Part shown: in pieces, positions 19,119 through 28,380 of the stretch
How the letters are laid out: every line of letters starts with the position of its first letter
How positions within the stretch are numbered: the first letter of the stretch is position 1
From: Microbacterium oleivorans
GTDB taxonomy: Bacteria > Actinomycetota > Actinomycetes > Actinomycetales > Microbacteriaceae
Direction of reading: 5' to 3'
NCBI RefSeq assembly: GCF_001644225.1
Contig: NZ_LSTV01000005.1
Coordinates: 88,387 to 152,386, forward strand
DNA: 64,000 nucleotides
Notes under the pieces: generated by a model
Told to the model about the DNA's origin: nothing
Seen by the model: only the letters and a program-made list of their open reading frames with translations
Database searches by the model: none
Program-made: the position numbers and the translations under genes

Positions 19119-19688
19119 GTGGAACTGCGTGTCGGGCCCGACGGCCTCCTTCGTTGCGGCTGGGTCGGCGACGACGCCGAGTACCGCCGCTACCACGACG
19201 AGGAGTGGGGGCGTCCGCTGCACGGCGACCGGGCGCTGTTCGAGAAGATGAGCCTCGAGGGGTTCCAGGCGGGCCTCTCGTGGATCACGATCCTCCGCAA
19301 GCGCCCGAGGTTCCGTGAGGTGTTCGCGGAGTTCGACCCGGTGACCGTCGCCGCGTTCGACGAGGCCGACGTCGACCGGCTCATGGCCGACGCGGGCATC
19401 ATCCGCAATCGCGCGAAGATCCTTGCGACGATCGGCAACGCGCGACTCGTCACAGAGATGGCCCCGGGCGAGCTCGACGCGTTCATGTGGTCGTTCGCCC
19501 CGGCATCCCATCGTCGGCCGGCCTCGTTCGCGGAGGTCCCGGCGACGACGACGGAGTCGGATGCGATGTCGAAAGCGCTGCGGGGGCGCGGGTTCCGCTT
19601 CGTGGGGTCGACGACGATGTACGCCCTCATGCAGTCGACGGGCATGGTCGACGACCACGTGAACGGGTGTCACCGGGCCCGCGGCTGA
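19119..19688 (+). CDS. tag: DNA-3-methyladenine glycosylase I
   Basis: A 189-residue base-excision repair enzyme that removes 3-methyladenine. It matches the Tag pattern throughout: RCGWVGDDAEYRRYHDEEWG, LEGFQAGLSWITILRKR, DAGIIRNRAKI, and a C-terminal DDHVNGCHR. The zinc ligands of the family (Cys and His near the N-terminus, His and Cys near the C-terminus) are all present. The GTG start lies seven bases after TAGCCT, indicating a leaderless mRNA. A UvrA-like ATPase gene follows 60 bases downstream on the same strand. Confidence 0.95.
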   Translation: MELRVGPDGLLRCGWVGDDAEYRRYHDEEWGRPLHGDRALFEKMSLEGFQAGLSWITILRKRPRFREVFAEFDPVTVAAFDEADVDRLMADAGIIRNRAKILATIGNARLVTEMAPGELDAFMWSFAPASHRRPASFAEVPATTTESDAMSKALRGRGFRFVGSTTMYALMQSTGMVDDHVNGCHRARG

Positions 19689-19748
19689 CCGCTTGCCCCC
19701 GGGGGTGTGCGCGAGGATCATGTGGGGACGGCGGGCGGAGAGGCGGAC

Positions 19749-22079
19749 ATGGCGAAGCACGAGATCACCGACGTCGACGGGCCGGCATCCGATCCTCCCG
19801 TCGCCGACGCGCACGACGTCATCCGCGTCATCGGGGCGCGGGAGAACAACCTCAAGGGCGTCGACGTCGAGATCCCCAAGCGTCGCCTCACCGTCTTCAC
19901 GGGGGTGAGCGGGTCGGGCAAGTCCTCGCTCGTGTTCGGCACCATCGCGACCGAGTCGCAGCGCCTCATCAACGAGACATACCCGACGTTCGTCCAGCAG
20001 TTCATGGCGCAGCTGTCCCGTCCCGAGGTCGACGGCCTCGAGAACATCAGCCCCGCGATCATCGTCGACCAGGAGCGGATGGGGGCCAACGCGCGCTCGA
20101 CCGTCGGCACCGCAACCGACGCGTACGCGATGCTCCGGCTGCTCTTCAGCCGCCTCGGCGAGCCGCGGGTGGCGTCGCCGCAGGCGTTCTCGTTCAACAT
20201 CCCGACCGTGCCCGGGTCCGACATCGTCACCGGCGGCATGTGCCCCCGCTGCGAGGGGCTCGGCGAGGTGAGCGACGTCGACCTCGACGAGCTCTTCGAC
20301 AGCTCGAAGTCGCTCGCCGAGGGCGCGATCACCGTCCCCGGCTACAACGTGGACGGCTGGATGGTGCGGATCTTCACCGAGTCGGGGTTCCTCGACGCGG
20401 CCAAGCCCATCGCGCAGTACACCGAGCAGGAACGCGCCGACTTCCTCTACAAGGAGCCGACCAAAGTCAAGCTCCAGAACATGAACATGACCTACGAGGG
20501 TCTGGTCCCGAAGATCACGAAGTCGTTCCTGCAGAAGGATCGGGAGGCGCTCCAGCCTCACATCCGTGCGTTCGTGGATCGCGCCGTCAAGTTCCTCCCG
20601 TGCCCCCAGTGCGGCGGCAGCCGACTGAACGAAGGCGCCCGCTCCTGCCGGATCGACGGCGTGAACATCGCCGACGCCGCCGCGATGCAGATCACCGACC
20701 TCGCCGCGTGGCTCGACACGATCGACGCGACGACCGTCGGGCCGCTCCTGTCCGGGCTGCGCAAGGTCATCGCGTCGTTCGTCGACATCGGGCTCGGGTA
20801 CCTGTCGCTCGACCGCTCCTCGGGGACCCTGTCGGGCGGCGAAGCGCAGCGGACGAAGATGATCCGTCACCTCGGCTCCGCGCTGACCGATGTCACCTAC
20901 GTGTTCGATGAGCCCACCGCAGGACTCCATCCCCACGACATCCAGCGCATGAACGACCTGCTCCTGCTGCTGCGCGACAAGGGCAACACCGTCCTCGTCG
21001 TCGAGCACAAGCCCGAGGTCATCGCGATCGCCGACCACGTCGTCGACCTCGGCCCGCACGCGGGATCGCGCGGCGGGCGGATCATGTACGAGGGGGATGT
21101 CGCCGGCCTCCGGGCATCCGACACCCTCACGGGACGACACCTCGATCACCGGGCAGCGCTGAAGACCTCGACCCGCCCGGCGACCGGCGCGCTGCAGATC
21201 CGCGGCGCCACGCAGCACAACCTCACCGGCGTCGACGTGGACATCCCGCTGGGCGTGCTGACGGTCGTGACCGGCGTGGCCGGCTCGGGCAAGTCCTCCC
21301 TCATCCACGGCAACGTCCCGGCGTTCGAGGACGTCGTGGTCGTCGACCAGTCGCCGATCAAGGGGTCGCGCCGCTCAAGCCCCGCGACCTACACGGGGGT
21401 GCTCGATGCGATCCGCACGGCGTTCGCGAAGGCGAACGGGGTAAAGGCCTCGCTGTTCAGCGCGAACTCCGAGGGTGCGTGCCCGGCCTGCAAGGGGCTC
21501 GGGGTCATCATCACGAACCTCGGTTACTCGCAGAGCGTCGAGACGCGGTGCGAGGTCTGCGAGGGTTCCGGCTTCAGTGACGCGGTGCTCGAGTACACGC
21601 TCGACGGCCGCAACATCGCGGAGGTCTTGGCGATGTCGGCCGAGGAGGCGCACGGTTTCACCTCCGGCCCCGCGAAGACGACGCTGGCTCGCATGATCGA
21701 CGTGGGGCTGGGGTACATCACCCTCGGCCAGGCACTCAACACGCTCTCGGGTGGCGAGCGGCAGCGGTTGAAGCTCGCGATCGCCATGGCGAAGAAGGGG
21801 GCGGTCTACGTCCTCGACGAGCCCACGACGGGACTTCACCTCGCCGATGTCGACAACCTGCTCGCCCTGCTCGACCGATTGGTGGATGCCGGCAACTCCG
21901 TCATCGTCATCGAGCACCATCAGGCCGTCATGGCGCACGCCGACCACATCATCGACCTGGGCCCGGGCGCCGGTCGCGACGGCGGTCGCATCGTGTTCGA
22001 GGGGACACCGGCGGCACTGGTCGCCGACCGCAGCACGCTGACGGGCGAGCACCTCGCCCGCTACGTCGGCGCGGTCTGA
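19749..22079 (+). CDS. UvrA-like ATPase (class II, UvrB-independent type)
   Basis: A 776-residue paralogue of the excinuclease DNA-damage sensor. It has two ABC modules: Walker A GVSGSGKSSL with VFDEPTAGLHP, and GVAGSGKSSL with VLDEPTTGLHL; both signatures read LSGGE. Zinc-type cysteine pairs appear as CPRCEG, CPQCGG and CPACKG...CEVCEG. It is shorter than UvrA (about 950), as in class II proteins that lack the UvrB-binding domain and are linked to DNA protection or drug resistance. Its position after tag suggests a link to alkylation damage. GAGAGGCGG precedes the ATG. It ends before a clear hairpin. Confidence 0.9.
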   Translation: MAKHEITDVDGPASDPPVADAHDVIRVIGARENNLKGVDVEIPKRRLTVFTGVSGSGKSSLVFGTIATESQRLINETYPTFVQQFMAQLSRPEVDGLENISPAIIVDQERMGANARSTVGTATDAYAMLRLLFSRLGEPRVASPQAFSFNIPTVPGSDIVTGGMCPRCEGLGEVSDVDLDELFDSSKSLAEGAITVPGYNVDGWMVRIFTESGFLDAAKPIAQYTEQERADFLYKEPTKVKLQNMNMTYEGLVPKITKSFLQKDREALQPHIRAFVDRAVKFLPCPQCGGSRLNEGARSCRIDGVNIADAAAMQITDLAAWLDTIDATTVGPLLSGLRKVIASFVDIGLGYLSLDRSSGTLSGGEAQRTKMIRHLGSALTDVTYVFDEPTAGLHPHDIQRMNDLLLLLRDKGNTVLVVEHKPEVIAIADHVVDLGPHAGSRGGRIMYEGDVAGLRASDTLTGRHLDHRAALKTSTRPATGALQIRGATQHNLTGVDVDIPLGVLTVVTGVAGSGKSSLIHGNVPAFEDVVVVDQSPIKGSRRSSPATYTGVLDAIRTAFAKANGVKASLFSANSEGACPACKGLGVIITNLGYSQSVETRCEVCEGSGFSDAVLEYTLDGRNIAEVLAMSAEEAHGFTSGPAKTTLARMIDVGLGYITLGQALNTLSGGERQRLKLAIAMAKKGAVYVLDEPTTGLHLADVDNLLALLDRLVDAGNSVIVIEHHQAVMAHADHIIDLGPGAGRDGGRIVFEGTPAALVADRSTLTGEHLARYVGAV

Positions 22080-22102
22080 GTCGACCGAACCGAAGAGCAT
22101 AA

Positions 22103-22120
22103 GTGGGGAGAACTCCCCAC
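22103..22120 (+). terminator. Hairpin terminator after the UvrA-like gene
   Basis: GTGGGGA (22103-22109) and TCCCCAC (22114-22120) form a perfect 7-bp stem with a GAAC tetraloop. No T-run follows, as is common in high-GC actinobacteria. Confidence 0.6.
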
Positions 22121-22152
22121 GTCACGCGCTCGCCCGAAATTGGTCCCTCGCT

Positions 22153-22158
22153 TAGGCT
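22153..22158 (+). promoter_or_regulatory. Likely -10 box of the eight-gene surface operon
   Basis: TAGGCT is the best -10 match in the 169-base gap before the operon. It predicts a leader of about 85 bases that ends in a GGGGGAG ribosome site at 22231-22237. No good -35 is visible, so the site may need an activator. Confidence 0.4.
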
Positions 22159-22248
22159 TTATGCCGTCCACACGCCGTGCCTTCCGGTCGATCGATCGGA
22201 GGCCGTCGGTCCTGCGAACTCGTCTGCCCGGGGGGAGTCAGAACGATC

Positions 22249-25200
22249 ATGAAGTCCTTCGCCTGGCTCCGTTCGCGGCCCCGCACGATGGCGTCGATCG
22301 GCGCCGTGACCGCCGCCGTGGTCGCCGTCGGTGTGCTCGCGCTCACCTACGACGGCGAGCCGACGACCGAGGTCGAACTGAACGACGGCGGCGTCTGGCT
22401 GACGAAGCAGACGAGCCTGCTGGTCGGGCACTTCAACAACGAGTCGCGCCTCCTCGACGGCGGCCTCCGCACGCTGTCGCAGGAGTACGACATCCAGCAG
22501 GCGGGCAACCGCGTCCTGGTCACGGACCAGGCGGAGAACACCGCCACGGCGATCGACCCGGCTCGTGTCGTGCTCTCCGACAAGGCCGATCTGCCCTCGA
22601 ACGCCCAGGTCGTGCTGGGCGGCCCGACCGTCGCGACGATGGACGAGGGTGGAGCGCTGCGTGCCGCGCCCTTCACCTCGCTCGCCGCCGTCGGCAAGGA
22701 AGCCGGCGATCCGATCGCCGAGCTCGGCCGGGGCGCCGCCGTCACGGTCAGCACGGCGGGCCTCGTCTACGCCGTCTCCGCCGAGAAGGGCGCGCTGTAC
22801 GCCTATGCGCCCGACGCGCAGGGCGTGTTCGTCCAGACCGCCGAGCGCGAACTCGAGGGCATCGAGAAGAACGACGAGCTGGCGATCACGTCCGTCGGCG
22901 GCGTGAGCGTCGTCCTCGACCGCACGTCCTCGACGCTGTACACGAGCGACGGCCTCGTCACCCAGGTGCCCGACGAGGCGATCCTGCAGCAGCCCTCGAA
23001 CGTGACCGACACCGTCACGCTCGCCACTTCGTCCCAGCTGGTGCGCGTCCCGCTCGCGGGCGGCGACCCGGTCACGACGGATGCCGGTGACGGCGGCGCC
23101 CCCGCGCAGCCGGTTTACGTCGCGGGGTGCGCGTACGGGGCCTGGTCGGGCTCCGGCTCCTTCGTCCGCGACTGCGTCGGCGACGAGGACGACCTGACCA
23201 AGACGGTCGAGGGGATCGACCGCTCGAGCCAGCTCCGCTTCCGCGTGAACCGCGACGTCGTGGTCCTCAACGACATCTTCGGCGGGTCCGCCTGGATGGC
23301 CAGCGACGCCCTCCAGCAGGTCGACAACTGGGAGGACCTCACGCCCCCCGAGGGCGAGGGTGAGGAAGAGGAGGAGACGACGGAGGAGACGATCCAGTCG
23401 ACGCTCCCCGAGCGGACCGAGGACAACACCCCGCCCGTGGCGGAGAACGACAGCTACGGCGTGCGCCCGGGCCGCACGACGGTTCTCCCCGTGCTGGAGA
23501 ACGACCTCGACGCGGACGGCGATGTGCTCGTCGCGAGCGTCGTGAACAAGCCCTCGATCGGCGAGGTCACGCCGATCTACAACGGCACCGCCCTGCAGAT
23601 CGAGTTGCCGGAGGATGCGAGCGGGACGACATCGTTCACCTACGAGGTCGACGACGGCCGGACAGGCACGGACACCGCCCGTGTGAGCCTCACCGTCCGC
23701 CCGCTCAGCGAGAACTCGCCGCCAGTCCAGAAACGCAAGACGGCGATCACCGTCGAGACCGGTGGTGTCGTCTCGTACAACGTTCTGAGCGACTGGATCG
23801 ACCCGGACGGCGACGACATCTTCTTGTCGTCGGTCACCCCCGACGGCGGGGACGAGGCCGAATTCACCTCGGACGGTCAGATCACCTACCGCGCGATCGG
23901 CGGGTTGCAGGGCCGCAAGGACGTTCCCATCGCGGTTTCGGACGGCAACGAAGACGGCGCCGGCGTCGCACGGTACGACATCCGTCCGCTCGGGACGACG
24001 CTGCCGGTCACGAACGCCGACCACGTCGTGACCCGCCCCGATCGCCCCGTCACCGTGCGGCCCCTCAGCAACGACACCAGCACCGGCAGCGAACAGCTCC
24101 GACTCACGCGCGTGGACGACGTCGAGGGCGGAACCGTCTCGCGGGACTACCCCGACAAGTCGTTCACGTTCCAGTCCGGCACGACCGGGACCTACTACGC
24201 GACGTACCTCGCCTCCGCCGGTGCGAACTCGGCTCCGGGCATCGTGCGCATCGACGTCCTCCCCGAAGAGGATGCCGACGTCGCACCCATCGCGGTGCGC
24301 GACGTCGCGCTGCTCCCGACCGGCGGGGACGTGCTGGTCAACGTGCTGGGCAACGACACGGACCCGGCTGGCGGCATCCTGGTCGTCCAGTCCGTGACGG
24401 TCGGGGCCGACAGCGGCCTCACCGCCGCCGTCCTCGGTCACGAGACGATCCGGGTCAGCGACCAGTCCGCGCTCGACCAGCAGGTCCGAATCCAGTACCG
24501 GATCTCCAACGGCTCGCAGTCGGTCGACGGCGAGATCATCGTCATCCCCGTCCCGGCACCCGAGAAGCTCAAGCCCCCGACCGCACTCGACGACGAGGCC
24601 GTCGTGCGGGTCGGCGACGTCGTCACCATCCCCGTGATGGACAACGACTACCACCCCAACGGCGACGAGATCCACATCTCGCCCGAGCTGGTACCGCCCC
24701 TGGTCGACGAGGCTGACGGCGACCTGTTCGTGTCCGAGGACACCCTGCGCTTCCGCGCCGGCACCGAGCCCAAGACGGTCAACGCGACCTACGAGGTCGA
24801 GGACTCGACCGGACAGCGGGATGCCGGTTACGTCACCATCCGCATCCTGCCTCGCGACGACGAGGCCAACGCGGCACCCCGGCCGCGCGATGTCACGATT
24901 CGAGCCCTAAGCGGCTCTGGTGTCCAGGTGCCGATCGATCTCAACGGAATCGACGCAGACGGCGACTCCGTCGAGCTGGTGGGGCTCGCGTCCGCCCCGG
25001 CGAAGGGGACGGTCACGGCCATCGAGGCGGATTCGTTCACTTACACCGCCTTCGAGGACTCGGTCGGCGTCGACCGCTTCCGCTACCGCGTCCGCGACAA
25101 CCTCGGCAAGGAGGCGACGGGACTCGTCGAGGTCGGCATCGCCCCGGCGGAGTCGACCAATCAGGCGCCGTACGCCGTGCGCGACACCATCACGATGCGA

Positions 25201-28200
25201 CCGAGCAGGACTGTCGCAGTCGACGTGCTGCAGAACGACTCCGACCCCGACGGCGACGACTTCGGGTTCGCCGAGGACGCCGTCGAGCTTCCCGACGTCC
25301 CCGGACTGGACGCCGAGGTCTCAGGTCAGCAACTGCTGATCACCTCCCCCGCCGAGCCGATGCAGACGAGTGTGCTCTACTCGATCGCCGACGAGCGCGG
25401 ACTCGAAGCGAAGGCGTCCGTCCAGATCACGGTCGACCCCGACGTCCCGCTGTCGCGCCCGATCGCGCGCGACGACCGCGTCCTTGCCGAGGACGTGGAG
25501 GAGGACGGCACCGTCGTCATCGACGTCCTCGAGAACGACGACGATCCCGACGGCACCCGGTCGGCCCTCGAGGTCTCGCTCGGTGAGGGCGGCGAAAACG
25601 CCCGCGTCTCGTCGGACGGCCAGGTGAGCCTGACCGTCGGCGACGAGCGCCAGCTGATCACCTATCTCGTCACGGACGAGGACGACCAGGTCGCTGCGGC
25701 CTTCATCCGCGTCCCGGCACTCGCCGACCTCCCGCCCACCCTCATCTCCACCGAGGGCATCACTGTCAAGAGCGGTGAGACGGTCGAGCTGCCGTTGTCC
25801 GAGTACGTCCGGGCATCGGGCGGCCGCAACGTCGTCATCACGGAGGCCGAGAAGGTCTCCGCCTCGCACAGCAACGGCGCCAACCTCGTGCAGGACGAGC
25901 GCACGCTCGTCTACACGTCGGCCGAGCGGTACTTCGGTTCGGACGCGCTGACGTTCGAGGTGACCGACGGAAGTGGACCAGACGACGAGGACGGCCGCAA
26001 GGCGACCCTGACGATCCCGATCACAGTGACCCCGCCCGACAACGAGCAGCCCACGATGGTCGGTGCCGCCCTGAACGTCGCCCCGGGCGAAGACCCGGCG
26101 ACCCTCGGTCTCCGCGAACTGGTCACCGACCCCGATCCGGGCGACCTCGACAACCTCACCTTCTCGCTCGGGTCCGACGCGCCGGCGGGGACGACGGCTC
26201 GGATCGAGGGCGACACCCTCTCGGTCAGCGCCGCCGCCGACACGGCGAAGGGCACCGCTTTCCCCTTGACCGTCCGGGTCACCGACAACCAGACCGACCC
26301 CGTCGAAGCGACGATCCAGGTGACCGTGACGGCATCGACCCGGGAGCTCGCCTCGCTCAACGACGACGTGATCCCGCAGGCGGACCAGGGCGAGACGATC
26401 CCCGTCGACGTCCTCGCCAACGACGTCAACCCGTTCCCGGAGACGCCGCTGCGACTCGTGTCGGCGAACATCGAGACCGGCCAGGGCCGCGCCGTGATCA
26501 ACGGGGACCGTGTCGACGTCACGACACCCGCGGACTTCGTCGGCAACGTGGTGGTGCGCTACCGGGTGCTGGACGCCACGGAGGACGCCGACCGGGCCGT
26601 CGAAGGGCGCATCCGCATCACCGTCCAGGGACGCCCGGATGCCCCGGGCAAGCCGACGGTCACTGCGGTGGAGAGCCGGACGGTGGTCCTCAGCTGGACG
26701 CCGCCGGTCGACAATGGGCGCCGGATCGAGTGGTACACCGTCCGATCGACAGCGGGTGGATACACCCGCGAGTGCCCGTCGACGACGTGCACGCTGGACG
26801 GCCTGACCAACAATGTCGAGTACAACTTCGTCGTGACCGCGACGAACAGCGTCGGCGAGTCCGATCCGTCGGTGCCGTCGGAGACTGCGCGCCCCGACGT
26901 GCGCCCTGACCAGCCGGCCCCGCCGACGCTGACCTTCGGCGACCGGAGTCTCGACATCGCGTGGAAGACGCCGCGCACCGAGGGTTCGCCGGTGGAGAGC
27001 TACACCCTCGAGATCTCCCCCGCGCCGCCGTCGGGCGTCGCGCAGAAGACCGGCCTCACGGGAAACACGCACCGTTGGGAGGGCCTGCAGAACGGCACCG
27101 AGTACCAGGTGCGCGTCCGCGCCCACAACCGCGCGCCCGAGCCGTCGGACTTCTCGCAGTGGTCCGCGGGTGAGATCCCGGCGGCCCCGCCTGCGGCGCC
27201 CGGTGCGCCCAGCGTGGCCCGGCTCGAGCCGGTGGGCAACCGTGCGCAGATGCGCGTGACGTGGAACCAGCCCGCCGACAACGGCGACGCGATCGACGGA
27301 TACGAGCTCCGCGTGATCCGCGGCGGCAACGTCGTCGACACGATCGCCGTGCCCGCCGGGCAGACCAGCCAGGCCGTCGTCGTCGACACGTCGCAGTCCG
27401 ATTACACCTACGACGTCCGCGCGCAGAACAAGGCGGGCTGGGGCGAGCGGAGTCCGCAGTCGGCCCCGCGTCGCGCCTTCACCCCGCCCGGAGCGCCTAC
27501 GAACGTCGTCGCGCGCGAGGGCGACAACCAGGTCACCGTGGAATGGCAGCCGGGAGCGTCCAACGGGGCCAACGCGAACGAGATCCAGTATCAGTACAGC
27601 GTCAACGGCAACGCCTGGCGTTCGGACTGGGTCCGCGGCGGCGGGTCGGGCACGTCGGGCACGATCGGCAACGGCCGCGTCGACAACAACGGCGCCTACA
27701 CGATCCGGATTCGTGCGGTGGCCACCGCCGACGGCACGACGTACGAGGGGCCTGCCTCGGCGGCATCCAACCAGGTGCGGCCGTACGGCCAGATCGGCAA
27801 CCCGACGGCCAAGGCGACCCGGACCAATGAGCGCCAGATCACCATGGAATGGAGCTCGCCGGCAGAGAACGGTCGTCCCGTCACGACGGAGATCCGCACC
27901 GGTGACGGGCGCGGGTGGCGTCAGGTCGCCGCGTCGGGCTCCGAGACCTACAGCGGGCTGAACTACAGCGAGACCCGCACGATCGAGGTGCGCACGAGCG
28001 CCGAGGGCAGCCAGACCACGACGGCGGAGGACAGCGCGACGACGGCCGCACCTCCGCCGCCGCCGGACCCGCGCGCCCGCGTGAGCCGCGGCTCGAGCGC
28101 CAGCGGTCAGCCTGGCTGCAGCGGCTCGGCGTGCGCCTACTTCAAGGTCACGACATCCGACTTCCCGGCCGGGAACTACCGCTACGAGTGTTGGGGCGTA

Positions 28201-28353
28201 GGGCGGAACGGTGCCTCGAAGTTCAACAACTACGAGGGGCCCGTTTACTTCCCGGCGAACAACTCGGTGCAGCTGGAGTGCTATTGGGGCTTCCCGGGGG
28301 CCGACGTCTGGGTAGTGCTGAACGGCAAGAGGTACGAGACGAGCCAATGGTGA
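22249..28353 (+). CDS. Giant surface protein with Ig-like and FN3 repeats
   Basis: A 2,034-residue protein, first gene of an eight-gene operon. A single hydrophobic segment (about residues 14-33) after a basic start serves as signal anchor. Residues 40-380 look like beta-propeller blades. Eleven Ig/cadherin-like repeats of about 95-100 residues start near 394, 489, 584, 677, 775, 874, 971, 1068, 1161, 1265 and 1365; many carry NDxDxDGD-type acidic loops that may bind calcium. Five FN3 repeats start near 1465, 1555, 1651, 1747 and 1851. The last 100 residues have several Cys residues (CSGSAC, YECWGVG, LECYWGF) and end in Trp. No sortase motif or C-terminal membrane segment is seen. I infer an extracellular stalk or adhesin. 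Confidence 0.85.
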   Translation: MKSFAWLRSRPRTMASIGAVTAAVVAVGVLALTYDGEPTTEVELNDGGVWLTKQTSLLVGHFNNESRLLDGGLRTLSQEYDIQQAGNRVLVTDQAENTATAIDPARVVLSDKADLPSNAQVVLGGPTVATMDEGGALRAAPFTSLAAVGKEAGDPIAELGRGAAVTVSTAGLVYAVSAEKGALYAYAPDAQGVFVQTAERELEGIEKNDELAITSVGGVSVVLDRTSSTLYTSDGLVTQVPDEAILQQPSNVTDTVTLATSSQLVRVPLAGGDPVTTDAGDGGAPAQPVYVAGCAYGAWSGSGSFVRDCVGDEDDLTKTVEGIDRSSQLRFRVNRDVVVLNDIFGGSAWMASDALQQVDNWEDLTPPEGEGEEEEETTEETIQSTLPERTEDNTPPVAENDSYGVRPGRTTVLPVLENDLDADGDVLVASVVNKPSIGEVTPIYNGTALQIELPEDASGTTSFTYEVDDGRTGTDTARVSLTVRPLSENSPPVQKRKTAITVETGGVVSYNVLSDWIDPDGDDIFLSSVTPDGGDEAEFTSDGQITYRAIGGLQGRKDVPIAVSDGNEDGAGVARYDIRPLGTTLPVTNADHVVTRPDRPVTVRPLSNDTSTGSEQLRLTRVDDVEGGTVSRDYPDKSFTFQSGTTGTYYATYLASAGANSAPGIVRIDVLPEEDADVAPIAVRDVALLPTGGDVLVNVLGNDTDPAGGILVVQSVTVGADSGLTAAVLGHETIRVSDQSALDQQVRIQYRISNGSQSVDGEIIVIPVPAPEKLKPPTALDDEAVVRVGDVVTIPVMDNDYHPNGDEIHISPELVPPLVDEADGDLFVSEDTLRFRAGTEPKTVNATYEVEDSTGQRDAGYVTIRILPRDDEANAAPRPRDVTIRALSGSGVQVPIDLNGIDADGDSVELVGLASAPAKGTVTAIEADSFTYTAFEDSVGVDRFRYRVRDNLGKEATGLVEVGIAPAESTNQAPYAVRDTITMRPSRTVAVDVLQNDSDPDGDDFGFAEDAVELPDVPGLDAEVSGQQLLITSPAEPMQTSVLYSIADERGLEAKASVQITVDPDVPLSRPIARDDRVLAEDVEEDGTVVIDVLENDDDPDGTRSALEVSLGEGGENARVSSDGQVSLTVGDERQLITYLVTDEDDQVAAAFIRVPALADLPPTLISTEGITVKSGETVELPLSEYVRASGGRNVVITEAEKVSASHSNGANLVQDERTLVYTSAERYFGSDALTFEVTDGSGPDDEDGRKATLTIPITVTPPDNEQPTMVGAALNVAPGEDPATLGLRELVTDPDPGDLDNLTFSLGSDAPAGTTARIEGDTLSVSAAADTAKGTAFPLTVRVTDNQTDPVEATIQVTVTASTRELASLNDDVIPQADQGETIPVDVLANDVNPFPETPLRLVSANIETGQGRAVINGDRVDVTTPADFVGNVVVRYRVLDATEDADRAVEGRIRITVQGRPDAPGKPTVTAVESRTVVLSWTPPVDNGRRIEWYTVRSTAGGYTRECPSTTCTLDGLTNNVEYNFVVTATNSVGESDPSVPSETARPDVRPDQPAPPTLTFGDRSLDIAWKTPRTEGSPVESYTLEISPAPPSGVAQKTGLTGNTHRWEGLQNGTEYQVRVRAHNRAPEPSDFSQWSAGEIPAAPPAAPGAPSVARLEPVGNRAQMRVTWNQPADNGDAIDGYELRVIRGGNVVDTIAVPAGQTSQAVVVDTSQSDYTYDVRAQNKAGWGERSPQSAPRRAFTPPGAPTNVVAREGDNQVTVEWQPGASNGANANEIQYQYSVNGNAWRSDWVRGGGSGTSGTIGNGRVDNNGAYTIRIRAVATADGTTYEGPASAASNQVRPYGQIGNPTAKATRTNERQITMEWSSPAENGRPVTTEIRTGDGRGWRQVAASGSETYSGLNYSETRTIEVRTSAEGSQTTTAEDSATTAAPPPPPDPRARVSRGSSASGQPGCSGSACAYFKVTTSDFPAGNYRYECWGVGRNGASKFNNYEGPVYFPANNSVQLECYWGFPGADVWVVLNGKRYETSQW

Positions 28354-28380
28354 CCCCCTCCGAGAGCAAGGACTGAACGA

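Noticed and set aside
16968..21308. Open frame of more than 1,400 codons on the minus strand
   Set aside because: It is antisense to the acyl-CoA oxidase, tag and UvrA-like genes, all with clear family motifs. It is a product of high GC codon bias, with an Arg/Val/Glu/Asp-rich translation and no domain.
23430..26640. Regular repeats suggestive of a CRISPR or minisatellite
   Set aside because: The period is about 285-300 bases, the DNA copies are diverged, and each encodes a full Ig-like domain in frame.
22249..28353. RTX-type adhesin secreted by a type I system
   Set aside because: The organism looks Gram-positive, no type I export genes are present, the protein has an N-terminal signal anchor, and no RTX nonapeptides are seen.
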